Assembly (NCBI GenBank): GCA_910574835.1
Contig: CAJTDE010000003.1
Span: forward strand, 124,001 to 188,000
Source: Clostridia bacterium
Lineage (GTDB): Bacteria > Bacillota > Clostridia > Lachnospirales > Lachnospiraceae
Reading direction: 5' to 3'
DNA length: 64,000 nt
Shown here: positions 56,625 through 64,000 of the stretch, in pieces
How positions within the stretch are numbered: position 1 is the first letter of the stretch
Layout of the letters: every line of letters starts with the position of its first letter
Notes under the pieces: generated by a model
Told to the model about the DNA's origin: nothing
Databases searched by the model: none
The model's input: the letters and a program-made list of their open reading frames with translations, nothing else
Translations under genes and position numbers: made by a program

Positions 56625-57902
56625 ATGCCGGTTATGAATGTAATCAAGAATGAGGCATACGGCAATATGCTTTGTGCCAAGATTCCATGCGAGGACTTTA
56701 ATATCGGTTCTCAGCTCATTGTGGCGGAGTATGAAGAGGCATTGTTTGTAAAGGACGGTGTAATCGAGGAGATCTTCGGGCCGGGAAAGTACACGCTGAA
56801 CACAGAGAACTACCCGTTTCTTACAAAGCTCGTGTCAAAGCTTCTGACAGGAGGCGTAAGCGCCTACAGCTGCAAGGTATATTATATCAACAAGTCTCAT
56901 CACCTGGAATTAAAATGGGGAACGCCCATGCCCATCCGCTGCATTGACCCCGTATGGGGAATTGAAACGCACGTCCAGGGGCGGGGAGCCTATTCCGTAG
57001 TCGTGAAAGACGGCAAGAAGTTCTTTGTAAAAATGGTGGGCGCCAATGAGGCGGCAGCGGAATCGGATATCATCAAGCAGTTTAAGACAGCATTTCTGCA
57101 GAATATAACAGATCAGCTCTTTGAATACTTAAACGGAGCGGAGACAGAGGTCATCGTTACCTGCAACCGGAAGAACGCCCTGGCTCAGACCCTGACCCCG
57201 ATCCTGAACCATGTTCTGGATGAGTATGGCCTGGAGTTGGTGAACTTCTATATTGAGAATCTGGAGATTCCGGAAAAGGATGATTCCATGCAGCGTATCC
57301 GCGAGATGCGTATTCAGCGGCAGGAGCGGCAGTTCGAGCGTGAGCAGACGATGGCGGATCAGCGCCTGGAATTTGGCATGCGCCAGGAGAGCGCGGTGGC
57401 GGACCGTTTTGTATCCGGCCAGAAGGCGCAGTCCGATTACGAGCGGATGAAGATTCGGGATCAGGACGGCAACAACGGCTGGGCAAGGCAGGAGGCCGCG
57501 GAGATTATGAAAACAATGGCGGAGAATCCGGACGGCAGCAGCAACATTATGGCAGAGATTGGAATGGGCCTGGGAATGGGACGGGCCATCGGCAACGCGG
57601 CCGAGGATATGTTTGCCAACCTGAATGCGCCGGGAGGAACAGGCGGACAGAAAACCATCATTTGTCCTGCCTGCAATGCGGCGAATCCCGAGGGCACCAA
57701 GTTCTGCGGAAACTGCGGCGAATCCCTGGCGCCGAAAGCCAACATCTGCGCCAACTGCGGAGCTGAGGTGGCGCCCGGCATGAAATTCTGCGGACAGTGC
57801 GGAACACCTGTAGCGCCTGTAGTAAAGCACTGTACCAACTGCGGGACCGAGCTTGCTCCTGATGTAAAGTTCTGCGGAAACTGCGGAACAAAGGTAAATT
57901 AG
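56625..57902 (+). CDS. SPFH-domain protein with three zinc ribbons (YdjI-like)
   Basis: A 425-residue protein. The SPFH-type core covers about 25-215 (FNIGSQLIVAEYEEALFVKD at the start, LVNFYIENLEIPEKD at the end). A charged helical stretch (about 220-280, MRIQRQERQFEREQTMADQR), a Gly/Met-rich segment (IGMGLGMGRAIG, about 308) and three zinc ribbons from about 347 follow, each CxxC-x10-CxxC (CPACNAANPEGTKFCGNCG, CANCGAEVAPGMKFCGQCG, CTNCGTELAPDVKFCGNCG). AGGAGG precedes the ATG. First gene of a four-gene operon; paralogous to 44499-45548. Confidence 0.85.
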   Translation: MPVMNVIKNEAYGNMLCAKIPCEDFNIGSQLIVAEYEEALFVKDGVIEEIFGPGKYTLNTENYPFLTKLVSKLLTGGVSAYSCKVYYINKSHHLELKWGTPMPIRCIDPVWGIETHVQGRGAYSVVVKDGKKFFVKMVGANEAAAESDIIKQFKTAFLQNITDQLFEYLNGAETEVIVTCNRKNALAQTLTPILNHVLDEYGLELVNFYIENLEIPEKDDSMQRIREMRIQRQERQFEREQTMADQRLEFGMRQESAVADRFVSGQKAQSDYERMKIRDQDGNNGWARQEAAEIMKTMAENPDGSSNIMAEIGMGLGMGRAIGNAAEDMFANLNAPGGTGGQKTIICPACNAANPEGTKFCGNCGESLAPKANICANCGAEVAPGMKFCGQCGTPVAPVVKHCTNCGTELAPDVKFCGNCGTKVN

Positions 57903-57917
57903 TAGGAGGAATCCGGA

Positions 57918-58595
57918 ATGAATAAAAAAATGACAAAGCTGGCAGGGGCCGTCGTGTTCCTGATTCTGATTAATATAGGCCTGTTTTCCTTGGCCGCCAT
58001 AAAGCTTACATCTTTTTGGATAAGCTGGATCTTTATACATATTGCATTTCTCATATTTGCCGGAATCCTGATCTTCAGCGCGCCGGAGCAGAGAAAGCTT
58101 AAGTTTGCCTATTCCGAGACGGCGGTAGCGGCCTATTATTTCATTATAGAGCTGATCGCAGGCTATGTGCTGCTGACATATTTTGTATTTATGCCCGTGA
58201 TATCTTTTGTGATACAGACGGTGATTCTTGCGGTATTTTTGATCGCCTTCTTTATGCTGAAAGGAATGAACCGCGACATAGACCGGAAGGAAGACGCGGC
58301 AAAGGCTGATCTGCGTCAGTTCCAGGCCATACTGGAATTTATGAAGGATGTGCAGAGTCAGGTAGACTACAGCGCTCCCTATAAAAAAACCATACAGCAC
58401 GCCTACGACGCCATCAGCGGCTCCCAGGTAAAATCCTCCCCCGCCGTATATGAGGTGGAAAAAAACATCTGGGACCTGATCGGCCAGTTAAAAAAAGAAG
58501 TCGCAGCGGAAAATGAGGAGCGCATAAACGCCCTTTGCCGCGACATCGAGAATCAGACGGCAGAGAGAAACCGCCGTCTCCGGTTGGAGCGCTAA
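57918..58595 (+). CDS. Membrane protein with C-terminal helical domain
   Basis: A 225-residue protein I do not recognise. Four hydrophobic segments lie in the first 115 residues (about 8-28, 31-52, 70-88, 92-113), followed by a charged helical cytoplasmic domain (KGMNRDIDRKEDAAKADLRQ onwards) with likely coiled coils near the end. It starts 15 bases after the SPFH gene with TAGGAGGAATCC upstream, so it is co-expressed. Probably the membrane partner of the SPFH protein. Confidence 0.75.
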   Translation: MNKKMTKLAGAVVFLILINIGLFSLAAIKLTSFWISWIFIHIAFLIFAGILIFSAPEQRKLKFAYSETAVAAYYFIIELIAGYVLLTYFVFMPVISFVIQTVILAVFLIAFFMLKGMNRDIDRKEDAAKADLRQFQAILEFMKDVQSQVDYSAPYKKTIQHAYDAISGSQVKSSPAVYEVEKNIWDLIGQLKKEVAAENEERINALCRDIENQTAERNRRLRLER

Positions 58596-58643
58596 AGAAG
58601 ATAGTTTCCGACAGAGAGAAATATACAAAAGGAGAATATACAA

Positions 58644-59309
58644 ATGAACAATACATCTTATCCCTGGTACTTATCATGGCCGGCAATTATTGTCGTTTTC
58701 ATCTTTTTCTGGCCGGCGGCCATCGTTTTAATTTATCTGAGAACCCAGAGCACAAAGGGAGGCGCGTTTGCGGCGGCGTCCAACAAAAAAATTTATATGA
58801 TTCTGGGCGGCGTCCTGATAGTATTCGGCCTGCTGCGCTTCAAAAACTCCGTTCCAATGGCACTGTTTCTGATTGTGGGCGGCGCCGCGATGATTTATTA
58901 TGCGAATACACTGGCAAAAAAAGCCTCCAGAAATAAGAGCTACATCGATCTTCTTGTAAATCAGGGAGAAACCAGTATCGACAAGGTTGCTAACATGCTG
59001 AATGTAAGGTATGATATAGCCCTGAAGGAGATAAAAACCATGAAGTCTCTTGGTATCCTGAAGGGGGCCAATATAGACGAACAGACCCGCAGCGTATCCA
59101 TTACAAACGTTCAGAACGCGGCGGGAGAGATCACCGGCATGGTAAGTTCCGTCACGGACGCCCTCTTGGGAGGCGCTTCCACCGCAGCCGCATCCGGAGC
59201 CGCGGAAACCGTAGAAGGCGCATGCCCCGGATGCGGAGCAAAATATACGGGACCAAAGGGAAGCACCGTAACCTGCAGCTATTGTGATGCCACATTCGTA
59301 CTGCATTAA
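58644..59309 (+). CDS. Membrane protein with winged-helix/PCI-like segment and zinc finger
   Basis: A 221-residue protein. Three hydrophobic helices (about 6-30, 48-65, 70-88) are followed by a helical segment, SIDKVANMLNVRYDIALKEI (about 112-131), that looks like a small winged-helix or PCI-type module. A C-terminal single zinc ribbon follows, CPGCGAKYTGPKGSTVTCSYC, about residue 193. AAGGAG precedes the ATG. Third gene of the operon. The family is unrecognised beyond these parts. Confidence 0.75.
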   Translation: MNNTSYPWYLSWPAIIVVFIFFWPAAIVLIYLRTQSTKGGAFAAASNKKIYMILGGVLIVFGLLRFKNSVPMALFLIVGGAAMIYYANTLAKKASRNKSYIDLLVNQGETSIDKVANMLNVRYDIALKEIKTMKSLGILKGANIDEQTRSVSITNVQNAAGEITGMVSSVTDALLGGASTAAASGAAETVEGACPGCGAKYTGPKGSTVTCSYCDATFVLH

Positions 59310-59404
59310 GCCGAATACCGCACAGGAAATAAAAATAAAACAGGGGTCCGTCTCAAAAGTAAATATCCGCGAAAAGCAGACGGCCCCCCGAATGGGAGAA
59401 ACAA

Positions 59405-59860
59405 ATGGACATATTTAATAAAGCAAAGGAATCCCTGAGCGCAGCCGGAAAGGGCTTCACCCAGAAGGCCAGCGACGTATCCGGACTGGCAAAAGTAACC
59501 ATGAAAATCAAAGAGGAGGAAAAACAGCTTGACCAGTCCTTAAAAGAACTGGGAACCCTCCTGTTCAACCAGTACAACGAAGAGTCAAAGCAGCTTTTCC
59601 CTCAGCAGTCGGAAAACATCCGTCAGCTTTACGCCGCGCTTCAGCAGGATCGGGAAGAACTGGCCTATCTGAAAGGAAAAAAGATATGCCCCAACTGCGG
59701 CGCGGAACTGGACGGCGACGTACAGCGCTGTACAAGCTGCGGCATGAACGTAGAAAACGTAGTAAGGCCAAGCCGGATCCAGGCATACTGTCAAAGCTGC
59801 GGCGCCCAGCTAACCCCAGGCTCCAGATTCTGCAACAACTGCGGAGCAAAAATAGAGTAA
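59405..59860 (+). CDS. Coiled-coil protein with two zinc ribbons
   Basis: A 151-residue soluble protein. The N-terminal half is a helical hairpin-like coiled coil (MDIFNKAKESLSAAGKGF, then KIKEEEKQLDQSLKELGTLL). The C-terminal half has two zinc ribbons, CPNCGAELDGDVQRCTSCG (about 97) and CQSCGAQLTPGSRFCNNCG (about 130). The start has GGGAG ahead of it. It lies 95 bases after the third gene, in the same direction. Role unknown; it could be the soluble partner of the membrane-bound zinc-ribbon proteins. Confidence 0.78.
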   Translation: MDIFNKAKESLSAAGKGFTQKASDVSGLAKVTMKIKEEEKQLDQSLKELGTLLFNQYNEESKQLFPQQSENIRQLYAALQQDREELAYLKGKKICPNCGAELDGDVQRCTSCGMNVENVVRPSRIQAYCQSCGAQLTPGSRFCNNCGAKIE

Positions 59861-60067
59861 CCCCGTTCGCTGTTCACGGCCTCCTCCGTATGACAGACAA
59901 AAGCCATACGAAGGAGAAAAAAGCAGCAAACCCGTGTGTTCGAAACCATCCTAATCAAATACAAAAAATCATTTTCCGAACCGCATAAAAGAACAAGAGT
60001 CGCCCCTCTTCCCCGTCCATTCCCCCAAAAAATATTTAAAGAGATATATTTTAAGACAAAAAAGAAC

Positions 60068-60095
60068 TTGATTTTCTTCTATAAAGTAGTAAAAT
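60068..60095 (+). promoter_or_regulatory. tRNA promoter
   Basis: TTGATT (60068-60073) and TAAAAT (60090-60095) with a 16-base spacer, 26 bases before the first tRNA. Confidence 0.5.
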
Positions 60096-60121
60096 AGAAT
60101 TTACAGGAAACAAAAGCATAT

Positions 60122-60194
60122 GGGCTCGTGGCTCAGTTGGGAGAGCGCCGCGTTCGCAACGCGGAGGCCGAGGGTTCGAATCCCTTCGGGTCCA
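60122..60194 (+). tRNA. tRNA-Ala (anticodon CGC)
   Basis: A 73-base cloverleaf. The acceptor stem pairs GGGCTCG with CGGGTCC (two G-T pairs). The anticodon arm is CCGCG-TTCGCAA-CGCGG giving CGC, which reads GCG. The T arm has GGTTCGAATCCC. CCA is not encoded. Confidence 0.95.
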
Positions 60195-60210
60195 TTTTTT
60201 GTATACATTT

Positions 60211-60284
60211 GGAAGCATAGCTCAGCCGGGATGAGCGTTCGCCTCACACGCGAGAGGTCATGGGTTCGAGCCCCATTGCTTCCA
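60211..60284 (+). tRNA. tRNA-Val (anticodon CAC)
   Basis: A 74-base cloverleaf. The acceptor stem GGAAGCA/TGCTTCC is perfect. The anticodon arm TTCGC-CTCACAC-GCGAG gives CAC, which reads GUG. The T arm has GGTTCGAGCCCC. It lies 16 bases after tRNA-Ala, so they form one transcript. Confidence 0.95.
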
Positions 60285-60294
60285 TATACCATAG

Positions 60295-60327
60295 GAAATC
60301 CGCAGACGTTTAGACTCTGTGGATTTC
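60295..60327 (+). terminator. Terminator after the tRNA pair
   Basis: GAAATCCGCAGA and TCTGTGGATTTC form a 12-base stem with one G-T pair; the following tract (TTGCTTCTAT) is only moderately T-rich. Confidence 0.6.
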
Positions 60328-60363
60328 TTGCTTCTATCATATAAATCACCCAAAATAATTGCA

Positions 60364-60836
60364 CTACTCCCGAACAGCAAACACATAATCTCCGGAGCCA
60401 AGCTCGCATATATATTCGCCATCTAATTTTCGGCAAGGCGCCTGGTTTTTCACAAGCTCACTTCCCTTTAGCCTTACCTCTGCTTTTGTATTCACAGGAA
60501 TTGTCATATGATATTCTACCGTATCCCCCTCACGTTTCCATCCGCTCACAATTCTCCCATGCATACTTTCATAGGTAAATTCCGCCATATCCAGTTTCTT
60601 TCCCTGTTTCGGACAAATTCGGAATCTTCCATACCCCGGCTCTTCCTCACACAGCTTCAGACCGGTAATATCACGATAACTCCATTCCGCCACAGAACCA
60701 TATGCATAGTGGTTAAAAGAATTCATTCAGGGATTCCACAGAGTTCCGTCCGGCGGATTCCGTCCAAATGCTCCCAGACAGTAGTCGCCCCCTGTGTGAC
60801 CTGATACATCCAGGAAGGATACTCCTTTTCTATCAA
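60364..60836 (-). pseudogene. Alpha-L-rhamnosidase (GH78) C-terminal remnant
   Basis: The last 120 codons (60726-60364) begin MNSFNHYAYGSVAEW, the hallmark of the GH78 catalytic barrel end, and run through the C-terminal beta domain. Upstream, YPSWMYQVTQGATTVWEH continues the same protein but in another frame; PDGTLWNP then appears in the MNSF frame and is separated from it by a TGA. So the gene has lost its N-terminal bulk (the family is 800-1000 residues) and carries at least one frameshift and one stop. It is joined directly to an ABC-ATPase fragment. Confidence 0.85.
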
Positions 60837-61117
60837 AACTCCGCTTTATCAAGAGTCGCCGTTAAATTCCCGTCCTTCAATACGGTAACGGCGTCACTTT
60901 TCTCCATAACCTCATCAATATCATGTGATATAAACAGTACGGAACCGCCCTCCTGACAGAGCCGTTCCATCAGAGAATAGAGAAGATCTCTTCCCTGCCT
61001 TGACAGCGCCGTGGTAGTCTCATCCACAATGAGAAGCTTCGGAGCCATGTAAAATGCCCTTGCAATCTCAATCAGCTTCACCTCTCTTCTTTCTTTGGTA
61101 TTACGATATCGCAACAA
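60833..61117 (-). pseudogene. Sugar ABC transporter ATPase fragment (RbsA/MglA-like)
   Basis: About 94 codons corresponding to the middle of the first ATPase domain: VKLIEIARAFYMAPKLLIVD (Walker B region), ETTTALSRQGRD, and VLFISHDIDEVMEKSDAVTV, then DGNLTATLDKAEF and a stop. The Walker A part and the entire second ATPase domain (the family is about 500 residues) are missing. There is no ribosome site or proper start. It ends inside the rhamnosidase remnant, marking a deletion junction near 60833-60840. Confidence 0.8.
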
Positions 61118-61251
61118 TACACAAACGGCCAGGCCGTTATCCTGCAGGAATATGTATTATGATGTGCCCTTGGATATAAAATAATGGAAATAAGGTCTTA
61201 AGGAAATGAAAAAAACTTTTATTTTGTGTAATATTCTTTTATGGCATAAAA

Positions 61252-61353
61252 AAGGAGCCGCTGCGCAACTCAGACAGCAAGCCCTCACTTCTTTTAACAG
61301 TCATTTATAAATAAGATCCAAAGAAGCTGCCGCTACAGCACGACAGCTCCTTA
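61252..61353 (-). terminator. Terminator after the LarA-like gene
   Basis: On the minus strand AAGGAGC (61347-61353) pairs with GCTCCTT (61252-61258) across a long structured loop containing further inverted segments (GCTGTAGCGGCAGC), and a six-T tract follows. It closes the catabolic operon. Confidence 0.6.
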
Positions 61354-61361
61354 TACCGCGT

Positions 61362-62816
61362 CTAAACATTCGTCAAATCATCATCTTTCATACAAAGATG
61401 CACTGCGCTTAGCTTAAACGTCTGCGGCAAGGCAAGAATATTCGGATTCTCGCCAACATACTTTCTCTTCGCATCCTCCAGAGCTTCCTCAAAGGTTCCG
61501 CGGGTCTTAAGCCCCATCCCCCTTGCAATCCCCGGTTCCTGGGCGCCTACAATATAGATCGCACTCGTATCCATCTCCGCAATGTGGCCGCAGGACATCA
61601 TAGAGAAACCATGAAAGGGATGGAACGCATTCGCAAAGCGATACTTACGGATATATTCTTCATTCGTAGCAAAATATTCCCCATAACGGTTCAAATCCGG
61701 CAGAACGTTCATATAATCGTGCTGGAACATCTCATACAGCTCACGCAGATAAGGCCAGCGCTCATCATGGAAGTACCCGTTGCAGACAGAAGAGCAGATA
61801 ATGACACACCGATCGCTCATTACTCTCTTGTGACGAATCACCTGGGCCGAAAGCGCCTGCATCAATTGGATGGGGTTTGTCCCCATTCCATCGCCGTAAT
61901 GAAAGTTCTGCGGCATTCCAAATACCATCACATCATATTTTTTCTCAGCAAAGGGTACATAAGTACGCTTATTTGCCATAACCCAGGACTTGGGCTGCAT
62001 AACGGCCGCATAGCCAGAATTAACTTCTATCTGACGGGAATATGTGTCCAGTACCGCATCGCAGCAGAAGAATGGATGCCCCATTTTTTCTTCCATGAGC
62101 ATACCGATCTCGTCAAACTTCGTGCGCATCAGGCTGTGCCCGGACACCGGTGTAAAGTCCGCACGGTGCATCACATCCGGCACATGATGGCTGGCAATGG
62201 AACGCCAATGGGTAATTCCTGTTGCGCAGTGCTTGTAGCCTCCCGAATAGCCGCCGTAGGGATTCCCCTGGGTATGGCCAATCAGAATCGGGATGTCGCA
62301 GTCAAACACATACTTGTTCATCAGCACCCGATCTCCCCGGGCCGTACATCCCAAATCCACCAGATGCTCATAATCCTCCGAATCATGGCTTGTAATCTGA
62401 TGGGACCAGTAAAATTCATTGAAAAGCTCTTCTCCTAAAATCTGCTTTGCTTCCGTTACCGTTGTCCTCGGATGAAGCCCATTGGAAAACAAAAGAAGAA
62501 TATCCTTCTTCTCCACACCGGCCGCATACAGTTCATCTACAATCAGGCGGATGGAAACCTTCCGGTGGGAGGTCGGCTGACAGCCGCCCTTCACAATATC
62601 GGGAATCACAATCACGGCCGTGCTGCCCTTGTGAGCCAGCTCGGACAAAGGCTTCATTCCCATCGGATTGCAAATGGATTCCCTTGTCTTTTCCACAATC
62701 TGATCCTCCGGAATGTACGGCGGATCGGGAACTGTTTCCCCTGGAATAAATACATCCGTAGTGTCCGGAAGCGTTGCGGACATTAAACCGTTTCCATATT
62801 CAAAATCAAGTTTCAT
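61362..62816 (-). CDS. LarA-family nickel-pincer racemase/epimerase homologue
   Basis: A 484-residue protein of the lactate racemase superfamily. The N-terminal domain has VIVIPDIVKGGCQPTSHRKV (about 68-87). The segment LIGHTQGNPYGGYSGGYKHC (about 177-196) carries the lysine that holds the nickel cofactor in LarA, and ITHWRSIASHH (about 199-209) supplies the following histidine. No larB, larC or larE maturation genes are in the window. Substrate is probably a hydroxy acid or sugar-derived acid, not necessarily lactate. Ten bases separate it from the upstream TIM-like gene; GAGG precedes the ATG. Confidence 0.82.
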   Translation of the reverse strand: MKLDFEYGNGLMSATLPDTTDVFIPGETVPDPPYIPEDQIVEKTRESICNPMGMKPLSELAHKGSTAVIVIPDIVKGGCQPTSHRKVSIRLIVDELYAAGVEKKDILLLFSNGLHPRTTVTEAKQILGEELFNEFYWSHQITSHDSEDYEHLVDLGCTARGDRVLMNKYVFDCDIPILIGHTQGNPYGGYSGGYKHCATGITHWRSIASHHVPDVMHRADFTPVSGHSLMRTKFDEIGMLMEEKMGHPFFCCDAVLDTYSRQIEVNSGYAAVMQPKSWVMANKRTYVPFAEKKYDVMVFGMPQNFHYGDGMGTNPIQLMQALSAQVIRHKRVMSDRCVIICSSVCNGYFHDERWPYLRELYEMFQHDYMNVLPDLNRYGEYFATNEEYIRKYRFANAFHPFHGFSMMSCGHIAEMDTSAIYIVGAQEPGIARGMGLKTRGTFEEALEDAKRKYVGENPNILALPQTFKLSAVHLCMKDDDLTNV

Positions 62817-62826
62817 CAATTTTTCC

Positions 62827-63660
62827 TCACTTTCCTAAATAGGTATGTATGATTTCCAGATATTCGTCCGGATAAAAGCCAATCTCACCGCAAAAGCGCG
62901 TCAGTGCAATCAGCCCTCCGTCGATCTCCGGAATGGAAGCCAGCATTTTTGCATTATCCGTCTTAAGTCCTCCTCCATACACCACATCAATTCCCTCTGC
63001 TGTCTCTTTAATAAATCGGGCAATTTTTGTAATATAAGGCTTATCCGCCGGCGTCTTGCCCGGCCCGATGGACCAGATTGGTTCATAGCCGATCACCACC
63101 TTGGACTTGTCAACTCCCTCAAGGCCAATGCGAAGCTGCTCGCCCAGAACTTCCTGCCAGCGCTCTTGCTCCTCGCTCTTCTCCCCAATACAGTAAAGAA
63201 CCTTTAAACCTCTGGAAATTGCCAGCTTGATTTCCTCATTCAAAATACGGTTGACTGCCTTTGTATCACAGACTCCGGCTTCCGCCAGAATCCCCATCTT
63301 ATCGTTCCGCTCCTCACAGTGACCGATCAGAACCGCCTCCGCTCCCATAGCCGCTGCTGCCGCCGCCGGACAGTTTGTCGTAAAAGCGCCGAAACCATTT
63401 GCTCCCGTATCCAGACGGTAAACTCCCTGGCAGCCGATGCGTACAGGGCTGCCTTCACTTTTGGCAGCTATTGCCGGTATTAAATGAGCCTCCGGAAAGA
63501 ATTGTACAAACTCCGCCTCCTCCGAAGCATATTGTTTCAAAGCCTCCTGGGTATTGGTTACAATATAGCGGCCCCAATCCGCAATGGGAGCAATCCGGTT
63601 CACGCCCCCCAGTTCCGCCGGAACATCAAAACGTTTCAAATTCAAATATAAATGTTTCAT
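62827..63660 (-). CDS. Triose-phosphate isomerase family protein, catabolic paralogue
   Basis: A 277-residue TIM-barrel isomerase. Catalytic residues are kept: Lys in LYLNLKRFDV (near residue 9, normally NWKMN), His in VLIGHCEERN (about 115, normally GHSERR), and Glu in VIGYEPIWSIGPGKTP (about 193). The changes around each motif and the extra residue in the histidine motif set it apart from glycolytic TpiA. Similar variants isomerise tetrulose phosphates in erythritol pathways, which fits the AraD-like neighbour. The ATG at 63660 is preferred to GTG at 63669. Confidence 0.85.
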   Translation of the reverse strand: MKHLYLNLKRFDVPAELGGVNRIAPIADWGRYIVTNTQEALKQYASEEAEFVQFFPEAHLIPAIAAKSEGSPVRIGCQGVYRLDTGANGFGAFTTNCPAAAAAAMGAEAVLIGHCEERNDKMGILAEAGVCDTKAVNRILNEEIKLAISRGLKVLYCIGEKSEEQERWQEVLGEQLRIGLEGVDKSKVVIGYEPIWSIGPGKTPADKPYITKIARFIKETAEGIDVVYGGGLKTDNAKMLASIPEIDGGLIALTRFCGEIGFYPDEYLEIIHTYLGK

Positions 63661-63678
63661 CACATACACCTATCCTTA

Positions 63679-64000
63679 TTATTTATTGCGAACCATTCCG
63701 TGACCATGATCATCATTTGTAAAATAGGCATTCGCTCCATGCTTGCGATAGAAATGCTTATCGCTCATAGCCTTGGGGATGGGCTTCCAATCCGGTTCAA
63801 TCGCCAGCATATGAACCGCCATCTTACAGATTTCTTCAAGCACCACAGCCTTATGAACCGCATCCCAGCAGTCCGCTCCCCAGGTGAAAGGACCATGATT
63901 AATGGAGAGAGCTGCGGGCACTTCAGCCGGATCTATGTTATGTTCCCGGAAATACTTCACAATAGCCATTCCCGTATTCCACTCATAATTATGAATAATC
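63679..64000 (-). CDS. L-ribulose-5-phosphate 4-epimerase-like, N-terminus cut by window edge
   Basis: The C-terminal 106 codons of an AraD/FucA-type class II aldolase/epimerase. HGPFTWG is the conserved segment after the zinc histidines, and SDKHFYRKHGANAYF resembles the AraD C-terminus. The frame stays open to position 64000 (IIHNYEWNTGMAIV before the first in-frame Met), so about half the usual 230 residues lie outside. It is 18 bases upstream of the TIM-like gene. Confidence 0.85.
   Translation of the reverse strand, partial: IIHNYEWNTGMAIVKYFREHNIDPAEVPAALSINHGPFTWGADCWDAVHKAVVLEEICKMAVHMLAIEPDWKPIPKAMSDKHFYRKHGANAYFTNDDHGHGMVRNK

Noticed and set aside
57129-58400. 423-codon open frame on the minus strand
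   Set aside because: Antisense across two zinc-ribbon operon genes that have good ribosome sites and clear motifs.
59882-59917. 12-base stem hairpin after the zinc-ribbon operon, considered as its terminator
   Set aside because: CTCCTCCGTATG/CATACGAAGGAG pairs well, but it is followed by an A run, not a T run, on the plus strand; termination there is not supported.
60122-61117. tRNA-associated genomic island or prophage attachment site
   Set aside because: No integrase and no repeated tRNA 3' end was found nearby; the adjacent remnants are chromosomal sugar genes on the opposite strand.
61584-62438. 284-codon open frame on the plus strand
   Set aside because: Antisense to the LarA-like gene; His/Ile-rich shadow without motifs.

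Overview
The window looks like chromosomal DNA of a strictly anaerobic, low-to-medium GC Firmicute, most likely a Lachnospiraceae/Clostridium cluster XIVa member. The basis is a T-box and a SAM-I riboswitch with intrinsic terminators, strong sigma-A promoters and Shine-Dalgarno sites, TTG/GTG starts, a V-type ATPase operon in the order known from Enterococcus hirae, a BglG/LicT antiterminator switch, and Lachnospiraceae-style zinc-ribbon membrane proteins. No phage, IS element, CRISPR array or rRNA was seen. Genus assignment is inference.

Layout. 0-7.5 kb: valS (3' end cut by the window edge) behind a valine-type T-box, then an RND exporter with a long coiled-coil insertion and its TetR regulator. 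7.6-17.3 kb: a one-strand acyl-CoA operon (CaiB-type CoA-transferase, MaoC hydratase, crotonase, 3-oxoacyl reductase, CoA ligase, Pct-type CoA-transferase, 3-hydroxybutyryl-CoA dehydrogenase, thiolase) followed by glycerate kinase. It contains no acyl-CoA dehydrogenase or Etf. 17.4-23 kb: a fructose-family PTS (regulator, IIA, IIB, IIC), a class II aldolase and a NERD-like membrane protein, diverging from an iron alcohol dehydrogenase across an intergenic region with repeated TTGCAC/GTGCAA boxes. 24.6-32 kb: housekeeping genes metK (SAM-I riboswitch), murA, an M23 peptidase, aroK, a flavin reductase and a CBS-type pyrophosphatase. 32.5-40.4 kb: signal peptidase with a coiled-coil partner, a TRIC-type channel, an M29 aminopeptidase, an 849-aa membrane-anchored protein with a degenerate C39-like tail, a methyltransferase and orphan proteins.

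40.4-43.9 kb: a glucose-family PTS EIICBA gene controlled by a RAT/terminator leader, with its antiterminator gene downstream. 43.9-59.9 kb: two paralogous SPFH/zinc-ribbon membrane loci flank a nine-gene V-ATPase operon. The K subunit carries the residues that bind sodium in E. hirae, and a sodium:amino-acid symporter diverges from the operon. The right-hand zinc-ribbon locus is a four-gene operon and is the best candidate in the window for a poorly described system. 60.1-64 kb: tRNA-Ala(CGC) and tRNA-Val(CAC), a decayed stretch where a sugar ABC-ATPase fragment is joined to an alpha-L-rhamnosidase fragment, and a catabolic operon (AraD-like, TIM-like, LarA-like) entering from the right edge.

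Two families of short dispersed repeats recur between unrelated genes: one around GTTCCGTAATATCCCGG, with hairpin-forming arms, and one 5'-UTR module ending in a Shine-Dalgarno sequence. Starts were set by Shine-Dalgarno position and family length; all function calls come from motif reading, without database searches.
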